DNA from: Jimgerdemannia flammicorona
Taxonomy: Eukaryota > Mucoromycota > Endogonomycetes > Endogonales > Endogonaceae
Reading direction: 5' to 3'
DNA: 15,810 nucleotides
Assembly: GCA_003990745.1 (NCBI GenBank)
Contig: RBNI01003471.1
Span: 1 to 15,810, forward strand
Positions 7,609 to 15,810 of this stretch are shown in pieces. The translations under genes were made by a program, and so were the position numbers. The notes beneath the pieces are model-generated. The model was not told where the DNA came from and searched no databases. It was given only the letters and a program-made list of their open reading frames with translations. How positions within the stretch are numbered: the first letter of the stretch is position 1; each line of letters starts with the position of its first letter.

Positions 7609-7721
7609 AATCAAATTGAATTAGGAATTTTTCAATTTGAAAAAATTTATAATCAAATTAAATTAGGAATTTCCAATTTAAATTAATTTTGAATCAAATT
7701 GAATTTAAATCAAATTGCAGG
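7609..7721 (+). repeat. Three-copy tandem repeat of 41-42 bp
   Basis: Units start at 7609, 7651 and 7692 with AATCAAATT. The first two agree over most of their length, including ATTAGGAATTT, and the third is partial. The period is close to four helical turns of DNA. Confidence 0.6.
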
Positions 7722-7770
7722 TCCAATTAGAACTCTATTTTTAGAAATATAATAATATGAAAGAAATATA

Positions 7771-7851
7771 CCAAATTTAATAATCTTTAGAATGTTAGAT
7801 TTACCTTATATATATAGTGAAATCTAATAGACTAAAGACTATTAAATTTGG
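7771..7851. mobile_element. 81-nt foldback, MITE-like
   Basis: The outer arms are 7771-7790 (CCAAATTTAATAATCTTTAG) and 7832-7851, complementary at 19 of 20 positions. The single mismatch is A against C, as a transition would give. After a 2-base internal loop, ten further pairs (one G-T) extend the stem (7793-7802 with 7820-7829). The loop is TA-rich. The pentamer ATATA flanks both sides (7766-7770 and 7852-7856) and could be a target-site duplication, although the flank is AT-rich. There is no coding capacity. Confidence 0.5.
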
Positions 7852-7977
7852 ATATATATTCATTGAGTTATTATATTTTGAAAAATAGTGTTCAAATCAA
7901 ATTTAGAATTAAATTAGTCTTTAATTAAAATTGAATTGAATTAAATGGAATCTTTGATTCAATTTATTAAAAGTATA

Positions 7978-8078
7978 CTAGTTAGTTAGTTTATTAGTTA
8001 TTTAGCTAGTTATGTATTTAATTGATTATTTGAACAATTAGTTAGTTATATGGCTGGTTAGTTAGTTAGTTAGTTAGC

Positions 8079-8125
<47 letters not shown>

Positions 8126-8345
8126 CTAGCTAGTTAGATAGTAAGTTAGTTAGTTAGTTAGTTAGCTAGTTAGTTAGCTAGTTAGTTAGATAATTAGTTA
8201 GCAAGTTAGTTAGTTAGCTAGTTAGTTTGTTACTTAGATAGTTAGTTAGTTAGTTAGCTAGTTAGTGAGTTAGTTAGTTAGTTATTTAGTTAGCTAGTTA
8301 GCTAGTTAGCTAGTTAGTTAGTTAGATAGTTAGTTAGTTAGTTAG

Positions 8346-8391
<46 letters not shown>

Positions 8392-8392
8392 G

Positions 8393-8423
<31 letters not shown>

Positions 8424-8461
8424 GGTTAGTTAGCAAGTTAGTTAGTTAGTTAGTTTGTTAA

Positions 8462-8508
<47 letters not shown>

Positions 8509-8614
8509 GCTAGTTTAGTTAGTTAACTAGTTAGTTAGTTAGTTGGTTCATTAGTTAGTTAGCTAGTTAGTTAGTTTATTGGTTCATTAGTTAGTTAGCT
8601 AGTTAGTTCATTAG

Positions 8615-8649
<35 letters not shown>

Positions 8650-8916
8650 ATTAGTTTGTTAGTTAATTAGTTTGTTAGTTAGTTAGTTAGTTAGTTAGTT
8701 AGTAAGCTAGTAAGTTTGTTAGTTAGTTAGTTAGTCAGTTAGTTAGTTAGTTAGCTAGCTAGTTAGTTAGTTAGTTAGTTAGTTAATTAGTTAGTTAGTT
8801 AGTTAATTAGTTAGTTAGTTAGTTAGTTAGTTAGTTGGTTAGCTAGCTAGTTAGGTAGTTAGTTAGTTAGTTAGGTAGTTAGTTAGCTAGTTAGTTAGAT
8901 ACATAATTAGTTAGCA

Positions 8917-8977
<61 letters not shown>

Positions 8978-9245
8978 ATAAGTTAATTAGCTAGTTACTT
9001 AGTTACTTAGTTAGTTAGCTAGTTAGTTAGTTAGTTAGTTAGTAAGTTAGTTAGTTAGCTAGTTAGTCAGTTAGCTAGTTAGTTAGTTAGTTAGTTAGTT
9101 AGTTAACTAGTTAGTCAGTTAGTTAGTTAGTTAGTTAGTTAGCTAGTTAGCTAGTAAGCTAGTTAGTTAGTTAGTTAGTTAGTTAGTTTGTCAGTTAGTT
9201 AGTTAGGTAGTTAGTTGGTTAGTTAGTTAGTTAGGTAGTTAGTTG

Positions 9246-9294
<49 letters not shown>

Positions 9295-9346
9295 ATAGTT
9301 AGTTAGTTAGTTAGCTAGTTAGTTAGTTAGCTAGTTCATTAGTTAA

Positions 9347-9382
<36 letters not shown>

Positions 9383-9411
9383 ATAATTAGTTTGCTAGTT
9401 AGTTAGTTAGC

Positions 9412-9482
<71 letters not shown>

Positions 9483-9515
9483 CTAGTTAGTTAGTTAGCT
9501 AGCTAGTTAGCTAGC

Positions 9516-9567
<52 letters not shown>

Positions 9568-9575
9568 CAGTTAGC

Positions 9576-9634
<59 letters not shown>

Positions 9635-9772
9635 CTAGTTAGTTAATTAGCTATTTAGTTAGTTTAGTTAGCTAGTTAGATAGTTAGCTAGTTAGTTAGT
9701 TGGTTAGTTTGCTAGTTAGTTAGTTTGTTAGTTAATTAGTTTGCTAGTTAGTTAGTTAGTTAGTTAGTTAGC

Positions 9773-9813
<41 letters not shown>

Positions 9814-9830
9814 CGTTAGTTAGTTAGTAT

Positions 9831-9927
<97 letters not shown>

Positions 9928-9935
9928 CAGTTAGC
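7978..9935 (+). repeat. Degenerate (TTAG)n microsatellite array of almost 2 kb
   Basis: Roughly 480 tetranucleotide units run in one orientation, solid from about 8036 and diffuse at the left. Variants are mostly single changes that keep the 4-base register (CTAG, TTAA, TTTG, GTAG), with a few register slips. Long pure runs remain, for example about 9417-9480 and 9837-9925. Because 4 and 3 share no factor, the unit puts a stop codon into all three frames on each strand (TAG on +, TAA on -). The unit is not the TTAGGG telomere repeat. The right edge is sharp at 9935. Confidence 0.95.
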
Positions 9936-10889
9936 CTCAACAAAGTCTATCAAATCAAACAAATCTCAAGCTACTACCAGATTGGCCATCTTCTGGAAGA
10001 TATGGTTGAATACTACTATGATATAGATATTACTCAGATATCTCAACACCAGAAACTCATTACCCACAAATACTGAGATCTCTTCTATGAGTACAGCACC
10101 TTTATCTCCCACCTCTAAGTTACTAATACTAAAATAGTTGCTATCCTGTCTTATAGTCAAATTGAAAATATAGTATAAGAACCCAACTACAAGTATATTA
10201 AGTATATTCAAATTACAGATAGAACCTTCCTACACCTCAATGACTATATCCTATAAATATCTCAAGTTAGATGCACTATGAAGAACATTTATGATATAAT
10301 TTAGTTCAATAATGATAAAGCAGAAGATAACAATCTCTCTGATATTGACATGACCTCTAGCCAAGAATATCTGTAAGCTCTGATCACCCTACCAATCTTG
10401 TTGATGAACTTACAATAGTTCATAACTATCTATAAGACCTATTGAGATAATGACCACTAATATAAGTACAAATCTGCATTCATATCTGACTACTTCAACT
10501 ACAATAAAGAGACTAGAGAATACAACCTATATCTCCAGATAACTCTTAAGATCGAACTGATAACTCCACTACCTGAGTATATATTAAATGAGCCACAGCT
10601 ACTAGCATACTTCAACTCTGTAACTCATAGTATTATTATCTATAGAAGATATACAGACAGTAAATCCAATGAAAGTGAAGATGATGCACTCCTCTTTTGC
10701 CTACCAACTCCATATCCAGTATATGAGACAGATGATGCTATTCTGTAGGACTGTGACATGATCCTAATATATTATTACCTGTGTGAACAGGGAGAAGTAA
10801 TCCAAGAACCACTCTTTCTAGATAACTATTTCATTAGAGATAATATTATTAATAATGATATCATCAAAGATTACTCAGACAGCATCTAA
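9936..10889 (+). pseudogene. Possible eroded coding frame, unknown protein
   Basis: Frame 3 reads as a plausible hydrophilic protein for about 317 codons, starting directly at the edge of the TTAG array. Internal stops are at 10074, 10116, 10176, 10254, 10302, 10374, 10416, 10443, 10458 and 10746, and the frame ends at TAA 10887. It is open for 95 codons from 10461. About twenty stops would be expected by chance at this base content, so ten is suggestive, not decisive. The stretch has Tyr/Asp-rich segments and an acidic patch (DSKSNESEDD, about 10659-10688). I do not recognise a family, and no catalytic motif is visible. Every stop could derive from CAA, CAG or CGA by a C-to-T change. The minus-strand ORF at 9966-10211 is less convincing. 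Confidence 0.35.
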
Positions 10890-11267
10890 ATCTATAGATA
10901 GCTTAGCAGTCATTAGTATTGTTAGATTAACTTTATATAATATAACTATATACCGACTCAGCAGTCAGATGATTTCTTGATATATCAGTTCATACTTGTA
11001 TTATATAACTACATTCTAACTTAGCAAGTCACATATTTAGTATAGTCTAGATAGCCTCCCATTAGTATAAATACCCCCTCCCCCAAACCTCAGAATCTCA
11101 GACTCAAATAATCTGAACATAACTCCTGAACACTTCCCCAATAATTCTTCACATAAATACTCCTAGTATAGTAATATTATGAACATGACCTTTCACCTGT
11201 ACCATTCGGGTGACACAAGACTCTGACAACACTTTCAGCAACATCTTCAAGTATTGGTGCTTTCAAG
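10890..11267. other. AT-rich spacer before the LINE, TATA-like site at 11066
   Basis: No gene is seen. TATAAATA at 11066-11073 is followed by a C-rich, then C/A-rich leader. The part from about 11170, where base composition changes, may be the LINE 5' untranslated region. A TGTTAGAT at 10920 could start an LTR but no matching end was found. Confidence 0.4.
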
Positions 11268-13153
11268 ATGGCAAGCAACATGCGTTCTGGTGAGCATACT
11301 GGGCAGGGGGGCCCCAGTGCCTTTGACTGGCAACATGTGGGGGGGGGTTGGGGTGCTGGTCTTAGCATGCCAAGCGCTTTGATGAGAGGACGCAGGGCTG
11401 GAGGGAGTGGCAGAGGTGGTGTAAGGCCACATGGGGGAGGGAGGATGACCTTTGCGGATAAGGTCAGGATGGGGAAGCAGGTGATGGGACTGGATGGATG
11501 GCTGGAGCTGGGGAAGGCGGCTGCTTCCTCGAGTGGCAAGGAGGCCTCTCCACTGGGGGGACAGCATAGTGGGGCTGGAGGAGTAGTGGCTGAGGCTGTG
11601 ACTGTTGATGGCAGTGTGACGGGCAATCTGGAAAAAAATCCAAATGTGACAGCTGATGGGGGACCTAGACAGGGGAGCGGCGCGGGATCTGGGGACCTGG
11701 CTGATGGTGTGACGGGCCTCGTGGCGGCCCCATTACTCAAGAAATCTCATTTGGAATTCGCTGTCATGCTGTGCTTCTGAGGCTTGGCAGTGACAGCAAA
11801 GATGGTGCTGGGGCTGTTGGCAAGTGAGGTGAAGGGTGCAGCCTTGGTTAAGTTTTTGAAGAAGCTGGAGGCAGTCGAGGTGGGGTTTGAAGAGGAAGAT
11901 TTACTACTGGAGGCGGTGGAGAAGGGTGTGGTGGTTGGAGGGATTTCAGTGTCAATGGTGAGGTATATGTGCTGAGATCCCCGGTGGTTCATCTGGTGAT
12001 TGTGGACCTGTCGATGGTGAAGAAGGAGGAGGCAAGGAGGCTGGTCACAGATGTGGTGAAGGAGTATGGCGAAGTAGTCGACATTGGTTTCAGGGTGTGG
12101 GAGGGGACTGAGCTCAAGACAGGAGATGTGGACGTCTGGTTGAGGTTGTTTGGAATGGAGAATACCAGAAAGGCTAGGGACTGGCCAGTGGCATTGAAGT
12201 GGGGCCTGGTGTAGTGCAAGGTTTCGAGGGTGAAGGGGTCAGAGGAAGAGGAGGAGGATCTGCTGGAGGCACTTGAGGACTTGGCTGGGGTGGTGGAGAG
12301 GCGGCAAAGGGCTTGGAGGATATATGAGGCTAGGACAGTAGTGGAGGTGATTGAGGGCAAGAAGGTGTGAATGAACAAGGTGCTCTGGGAGAAGGTGAAG
12401 GGGAGACAGCTGCAGAAGGATTTGTTGGCCAGTTTGGATGGGGGCCACAGGGCAGGGGCTACGGGGGAGGGCACTGGAGCGAGTGCTAGCATCTAGGCAG
12501 AGGTGGGGCAGTAAGGGGAGAAGGTGAAGGAGAGTGGGGGACAGGGGCCAGAGGAGGCTGGAGTGGACACGGCGATGGTGGAAGATATCCCAATCCAGTA
12601 TGGAGTTCCCGAGGTGGGAGAGGGGGAGTTGGAGGATATGTCTTAGGATGGGTGGGATAAGTCTGTGCGAACTGAGGAGAGGAAAGAAGGAGAGGCAGAT
12701 TTGGAGCAGGAAGCAGAGGTAGTTGGAGGGGAGAAGTAGCTATTGAGGGCACTGCGAAATGTGGCGGCTGAGGAACTGGGCAAGATCGACTTCTGGGTGA
12801 TCAGTGAGGAATTCTGGGGGAGAGTGCTGTAAGGGGAGGAGGTCATGAGGAAGTTGAGAGATGAGATGATGGCAGCTCTTCTGGAGGCAGAGGAGTATGA
12901 GGTCACTGAGGCAAGGGAGACAACGCTCTTGGGCATAGCTAATGAAAGGGCAGCCTATCTGTGGGGGCCACAGAAGGGACTGGAGAAGTGGCAGGTGGTG
13001 TGCAAGGAGCATAGGGCATTGATGGAGATGGTGGATGGTGAGGACTGTGCAGAACTATTGGCGGCTCTGGATGACCAGCAGAATGTGGAAGATGAGATTG
13101 CGGCAGAAAGGAACCTGGATCTGGCTGGAGAGGAAGTGAGTATGGAATTGTAG
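11268..13153 (+). pseudogene. LINE ORF1 (gag-like RNA-binding protein), broken
   Basis: ORF1 proteins of LINEs bind the element RNA and act as chaperones. The ATG at 11268 has A at -3 and G at +4, a good start context. Frame 3 is Gly-rich and basic at first (11268-11780), then after TGA 11778 continues to TGA 11973. The reading then moves to frame 2 near 11965 and continues to TAG 13151. In frame 2, the stretch HLVIVDLSMVKKEEARRLV to EYGEVVDIGF (about 11990-12105) resembles an RRM-like or DUF4283-like fold, by eye only. Frame 2 stops are at 12212, 12368, 12494, 12512, 12644, 12737 and 12830. The last 100 codons are open, acidic and helical, suggesting coiled coil. No clear zinc knuckle is seen. 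The Pro/Ser-rich minus-strand ORFs here are shadows. Confidence 0.65.
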
Positions 13154-13187
13154 ATGTGGAGATATCAACTTTATCAAATATTTTACT

Positions 13188-14478
13188 ATGAATAGTACAA
13201 CCAACATTTTTTCTTTGAACGTCAATGGGCTTCGAGGGACTGGGAGGTGACATATGATTTTTGGATGGCTGAAGAAAATGGAGGCAGATCTCTTCTTACT
13301 TCAAGATGTACAGTGTGAGGGGGAGGAAGATGGACTGGAATAGACAAGAGAGTGGGGTGGGGAGGCAGTTTGGCAGGGTAAAGTAGGAATCCTGGTTAGA
13401 AAGGGGAAAGGGGACATTGCGGACATTGGACATTAGGGTAGTAGATTAGTGTGGGGGACATGGTGGAGGCCTGGATGGAACTCAATTGTAGGGGATCTTG
13501 TTACTGCCCGGCTGAGAGAGGGACCCGAGTGGTATGGATTGGAGAGCTGCGGGATTCTGGGCTCTTGGTTGAGGCTGGGGTGGATTGTCTGGGGGGAGAC
13601 TTTAATATGGTTTGGGAGAGTAGACTGGACCGAACTGATGGGGGATGGGGTGGGGTAGGAAGGAGTGGGGGATTGGAGGACTGGGAAGAGGTGGAATGAC
13701 TAAGCTCACTGGTAGATGCCATGCGACTTTAGGATGAGGACTGACATCTATATACTCACTGGGTGAGAGGACTGGGAACTAAGATTAATTGGGTTCTGAC
13801 TGCTGAGTGTTGGAGCAATACAGTTTGGGAGATGATGGAGGTCGAGTGGTGCCCTTGGTCAGACTACTGGGGTATTCAGGGTGGTGGGAGGTTTGGAGGG
13901 AGCGGGGAGGGGCCAGGATATTGGTGGCTGAACTCTTCACTGCTGGATGAGATGGACTTGTGGAATACGTGGGTGGTAGAGGTACGATCCAAGGTTAATG
14001 ATTGGAGGCAAGCAGGGATGAGGATTGGAGATAGGTGGCATAGACTGAAATCTGAAGTGCAAAGGTTCTGGGGGGAGGTTGGGAGGGAGTGGAGTGCTCA
14101 GCGGAGGAGACAAGTCTGATGGGCATCTAGGAGACTTGAAAGGCTACTTCTGAATTGGGCTGGATTACTGGAGGAGGAGGAGGTATTGGATTGGAAGGCT
14201 AAGCGGGCTAGGCTGGAAGTGGTGGAACTACAGGATTTGTTGAGGAAGGAGGAAGCAATAAAGGCTCAGGCTATGGTGGCCAGGCTATGGTGGCAGGGTT
14301 TGGAAGAAGGAGAAAGGCCCACAAGGTTTTTGTTCTGTCTCCTTCAGGCTAGGGGAGCAAGACACTGGTGGGAAGGAGTTCTTGATGATGAGGGAGAGAT
14401 GGTATTAGGTGTGCAGGGGATCCTTGGCCAGTTGAGCACTTGCTGGAGTAACCTCGGAGTAAAGAGGAAGGAGGGGAG
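13188..14478 (+). pseudogene. LINE ORF2 N-terminal part: AP-type endonuclease and linker
   Basis: The endonuclease nicks target DNA so that the 3' end primes reverse transcription. ATG 13188 starts frame 3 with SLNVNGLRG, where Asn13 (13224) matches the metal-site Asn. LFLLQDVQ follows, with Asp (13305) where the family has Glu. Stops in frame 3 are at 13248, 13341 and 13434. From about 13451 the protein reads in frame 2: YCP, then CLGGDFNMVW (Asp at 13598, Asn at 13604), then CPWSDYWG, where Tyr (13865) replaces the catalytic His of SDH. Further frame 2 stops occur, including 13697 and 14117. The linker (14120-14450) has WQGLEEGERPTRFLF and a GVLDDEGEMV block, typical of the region between endonuclease and RT. 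Confidence 0.82.
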
Positions 14479-15470
14479 GTGGAGCAGGACATTGAGTGGC
14501 ATCTGGAAGAGTGGCACCCAAATCCTGCAGCAGGGTTGGGGGAGCTTGGTCAACCAGTTTTGGGAGAGGAGATCCTTCGAGTTCTGGCATTGACAACCCT
14601 GGGAACTGCACCAGGGGAGGATGGTTTGCCTTGGGACTTTTGGAAACATATGGCATCCATAGAGGAGGCTCTGGAGGAGATTTTGCTGATGTGTGATGCA
14701 GTCTTCGATACCGGGGAATGGATTGAAGGGCAGCAGTTGGGGCTGGTATCACTGCTGTACATGAATAAAGGGCATAAGGAGGACTGGAAGAATTGGAGGC
14801 CCATTATGCTGCTGGATATGGACTGCAAGCTGGTCACCAAAATTCTGGTGGCAAGATTGTAGGTTATGGCCCAACAGGTGCTAGGAAAGGAGCAGCGAGG
14901 CTTTGTTGGGGGCTGACTGATCCGAGATGGCACGGCATGGGTTCATGGGGTTATTGAAGGTACTAGGGCTGCAGGGGTAGATGGCCGCTTGGTCTTCCTG
15001 GACCAGGAGAAGGCCTATGATCGGGTTCGGAGAGTGTGGCTAGAGAAAGTACTGGAGTACATTGGAGTACCAGTGGGTATGTGTCAGTCATTTATTGGAC
15101 TACTGGAAGGTAGTAGGGCTGTGAGATGAGATTCTCCCCTCGAGGGTCGTCTGGTGATCTGCTTTCTATGGTGGGGCTGAATGGTGTTTGGCGGCTGCGT
15201 TTCAAGGGCTTCTGGTGGGGAGTGGTTGAAGGAGCACACAGAATTGGCCTGCGTTGGCAGGGCAATGAGGGGGAGGGGCTGTGGGGGCCCGGTATGTGGA
15301 TGTGGGATAGACTGCTCTTGGGGGGTGCCCCACTTGAAACATTTGATATTGGGGATGGAGTGGAGTGCCAACAGCATCTGGGCCTGGATCTTTGGCTGAG
15401 TGGTTGGCAGGCAGCAGGGATTGGCGAGGAGTGGGACTGGGCAGGTATCTGGTCTTGGAGTGCCGAGGTG
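14479..15470 (+). pseudogene. LINE ORF2 reverse transcriptase, broken
   Basis: Frame 1 from about 14450 carries the non-LTR RT signatures: TAPGEDGLPWDFWK (from about 14605), then LVSLLYMNKGHKEDWKNWRP (from about 14746), LLDMDCKLVTKILVARL, a stop at 14860, then QRGFVGG and motif A with catalytic Asp at 15001 in FLDQEKAYDRV. Frame 1 ends at TGA 15127. The protein then appears to continue in frame 3, where RGSSGDLLSMV (about 15141-15173) looks like an eroded RQGDPLSP motif B. The YADD-type motif C is not intact: Tyr-Val-Asp is readable in frame 2 at 15293-15301 and an RLLLG tail in frame 3 beside it, which fits a small indel in the catalytic box. Confidence 0.8.
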
Positions 15471-15810
15471 TGACAGTGGCTTCCTCCTAAATACTGGGTA
15501 GTATGGTGGCGGTTGCTACGGAGGAATATCATGTTGAATTTCTGAACTGGACATCTGGTGGATGGTGGACGCTTTGAGTGTGAGGAGTGTTTCAATGTGG
15601 AGCAGGTTGGGGGTCTGGTATAGATGCCAGAACATTGGCTTGGGGAGTGTGAGGTATTGGGGGACTTTTGGGTAGTAATCGGGGATAGACTGGGTGTGGG
15701 GCAGGGGTTGGTTGGGGTGGGGGGCCGCTGGGATAATTTGAGATCTCGGCTGGTGGGGGGGGTGGGTGATAGTTGGCTCACTGTAGGTTGGGTGTTGGCA
15801 GTATGGGTAG
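15471..15810 (+). pseudogene. LINE ORF2 C-terminal CCHC zinc region, runs off the window
   Basis: Frame 3 continues after TGA 15471, with more stops at 15543 and 15621. It encodes WVVWWRLLRRNIMLN, then a zinc motif CEEC (15579-15590), His at 15633 and Cys at 15648, i.e. C-x2-C-x14-H-x4-C, followed by FW and a short helix. This matches the zinc-binding region found after the RT of many LINEs, thought to bind the element RNA. The frame is open to the window edge. The 229-residue minus-strand ORF over this region (15092-15781) is a compositional shadow. Confidence 0.65.

Larger units (their letters stand above)
6838..7977. other. AT-rich, gene-free stretch
   Basis: No open frame of note is present on either strand. 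The base content is strongly A+T with long poly-AT words. It holds small TTAG clusters at about 6897-6976 and 7518-7540, a 14-bp direct repeat AGAACTCAGAACTT (7422 and 7441), an LTR-like signal pair, a 42-bp tandem repeat and a foldback, listed separately. Confidence 0.7.
11268..15810 (+). mobile_element. Decayed LINE (non-LTR retrotransposon), 3' end beyond the window
   Basis: ORF1 and ORF2 lie in the same direction, 34 bases apart. ORF2 has an AP-type endonuclease before the RT and a CCHC motif after it, the Tad/L1-like plan. The + strand is very rich in G and poor in C throughout, unlike the A/C-rich gypsy element in the same window. Both ORFs have many stops and several frame changes. The 5' limit is uncertain (11170-11268). 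No poly-A or 3' repeat is reached. Confidence 0.88.

Noticed and set aside
7978..9935. Telomere or interstitial telomeric repeat
   Set aside because: Fungal telomeres are usually TTAGGG. The unit here is TTAG with no GG, and the array is internal and flanked by transposons.
7978..9935. CRISPR-like or spacer-containing array
   Set aside because: The units are 4 bases with no spacers, and the organism is eukaryotic.
9936..10889. Alternative genetic code reading TAA/TAG as Gln
   Set aside because: The stops are also TGA, and other elements in the window show the same C-to-T decay. Mutation is the simpler account.
10920..11210. Solo copia-type LTR starting TGTTAGAT with a TATA box at 11066
   Set aside because: No matching right end, terminal repeat or target-site duplication could be found by eye.
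11177..11740. Minus-strand ORF of 187 codons, Pro/Ser-rich
   Set aside because: It is the complement of the G-rich LINE ORF1 and shows no domain. Similar minus-strand ORFs (11989-12492, 12486-12752, 12939-13253) have the same low-complexity Pro/Ser/Leu make-up.
15092..15781. Minus-strand ORF of 229 codons, Ser/Pro/His-rich
   Set aside because: It is the longest minus-strand ORF but opposite a frame with RT and CCHC signatures. C-rich complement of a G-rich strand lacks stop codons, so length is not evidence.
1..15810. tRNA or rRNA genes
   Set aside because: I noticed no A-box/B-box pair with a cloverleaf and no rRNA-like conserved stretch, though a short tRNA could be missed without a search tool.

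Overview
This window looks like a transposon-rich, gene-poor stretch of a fungal nuclear genome, most likely a basidiomycete. No intact host gene is visible. The evidence is a Ty3/gypsy LTR retrotransposon with a dUTPase domain (an arrangement I recall, unchecked, from basidiomycetes such as Phanerochaete), a LINE of Tad/L1-like layout, and stop codons that look like C-to-T decay, some of it in a TCG context. The species assignment is inference.

Region 1 (1 to about 5768 or 6807, + strand) is the 3' part of a decayed Ty3/gypsy element. In order it holds the end of an aspartic protease (1-308), a charged linker with two Cys/His clusters (324-1379), a dUTPase with all five family motifs (1380-2078), a beta-rich connector (2079-2423), reverse transcriptase and the start of RNase H (2424-3535), the rest of RNase H (3536-3835), integrase with zinc finger, DD35E core and GPY motif (3832-4912), a separate acidic ORF after integrase (4895-5410), a polypurine tract (5437-5447) and the 3' LTR starting at 5448. 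The 5' LTR, primer binding site, gag and protease active site lie upstream of the window. The polyprotein is broken by at least a dozen in-frame stops and by reading-frame changes, so this copy cannot make the full protein, although the dUTPase, RT and integrase stretches are individually open.

Region 2 (about 6808-9935) is very AT-rich and has no convincing gene. It holds LTR-like TATA and polyadenylation signals (7191-7282), a three-copy 42-bp repeat (7609-7721), an 81-nt foldback flanked by ATATA on both sides (7771-7851), and a tetranucleotide array of almost 2 kb made of degenerate TTAG units (7978-9935), with smaller TTAG clusters to its left.

Region 3 (9936-11267) starts exactly where the TTAG array stops. 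It holds a possible eroded coding frame of unknown identity (9936-10889) and an AT-rich spacer with a TATA-like site.

Region 4 (11268-15810, running off the window) is a strikingly G-rich, C-poor (+ strand) LINE. ORF1 (11268-13153) is an acidic, coiled-coil-like gag-type protein. ORF2 (13188-15810) has an AP-type endonuclease, a reverse transcriptase and a C-terminal CCHC zinc motif. Both ORFs carry many stops and frameshifts. The large minus-strand ORFs in this part are shadows of the skewed base composition.

The features worth most attention are the dUTPase cassette, the Zn2Cys6-like cluster beside it, the extra ORF after integrase, the TTAG array, the 81-nt foldback and a direct internal record of a C-to-T stop mutation at 1308-1337.
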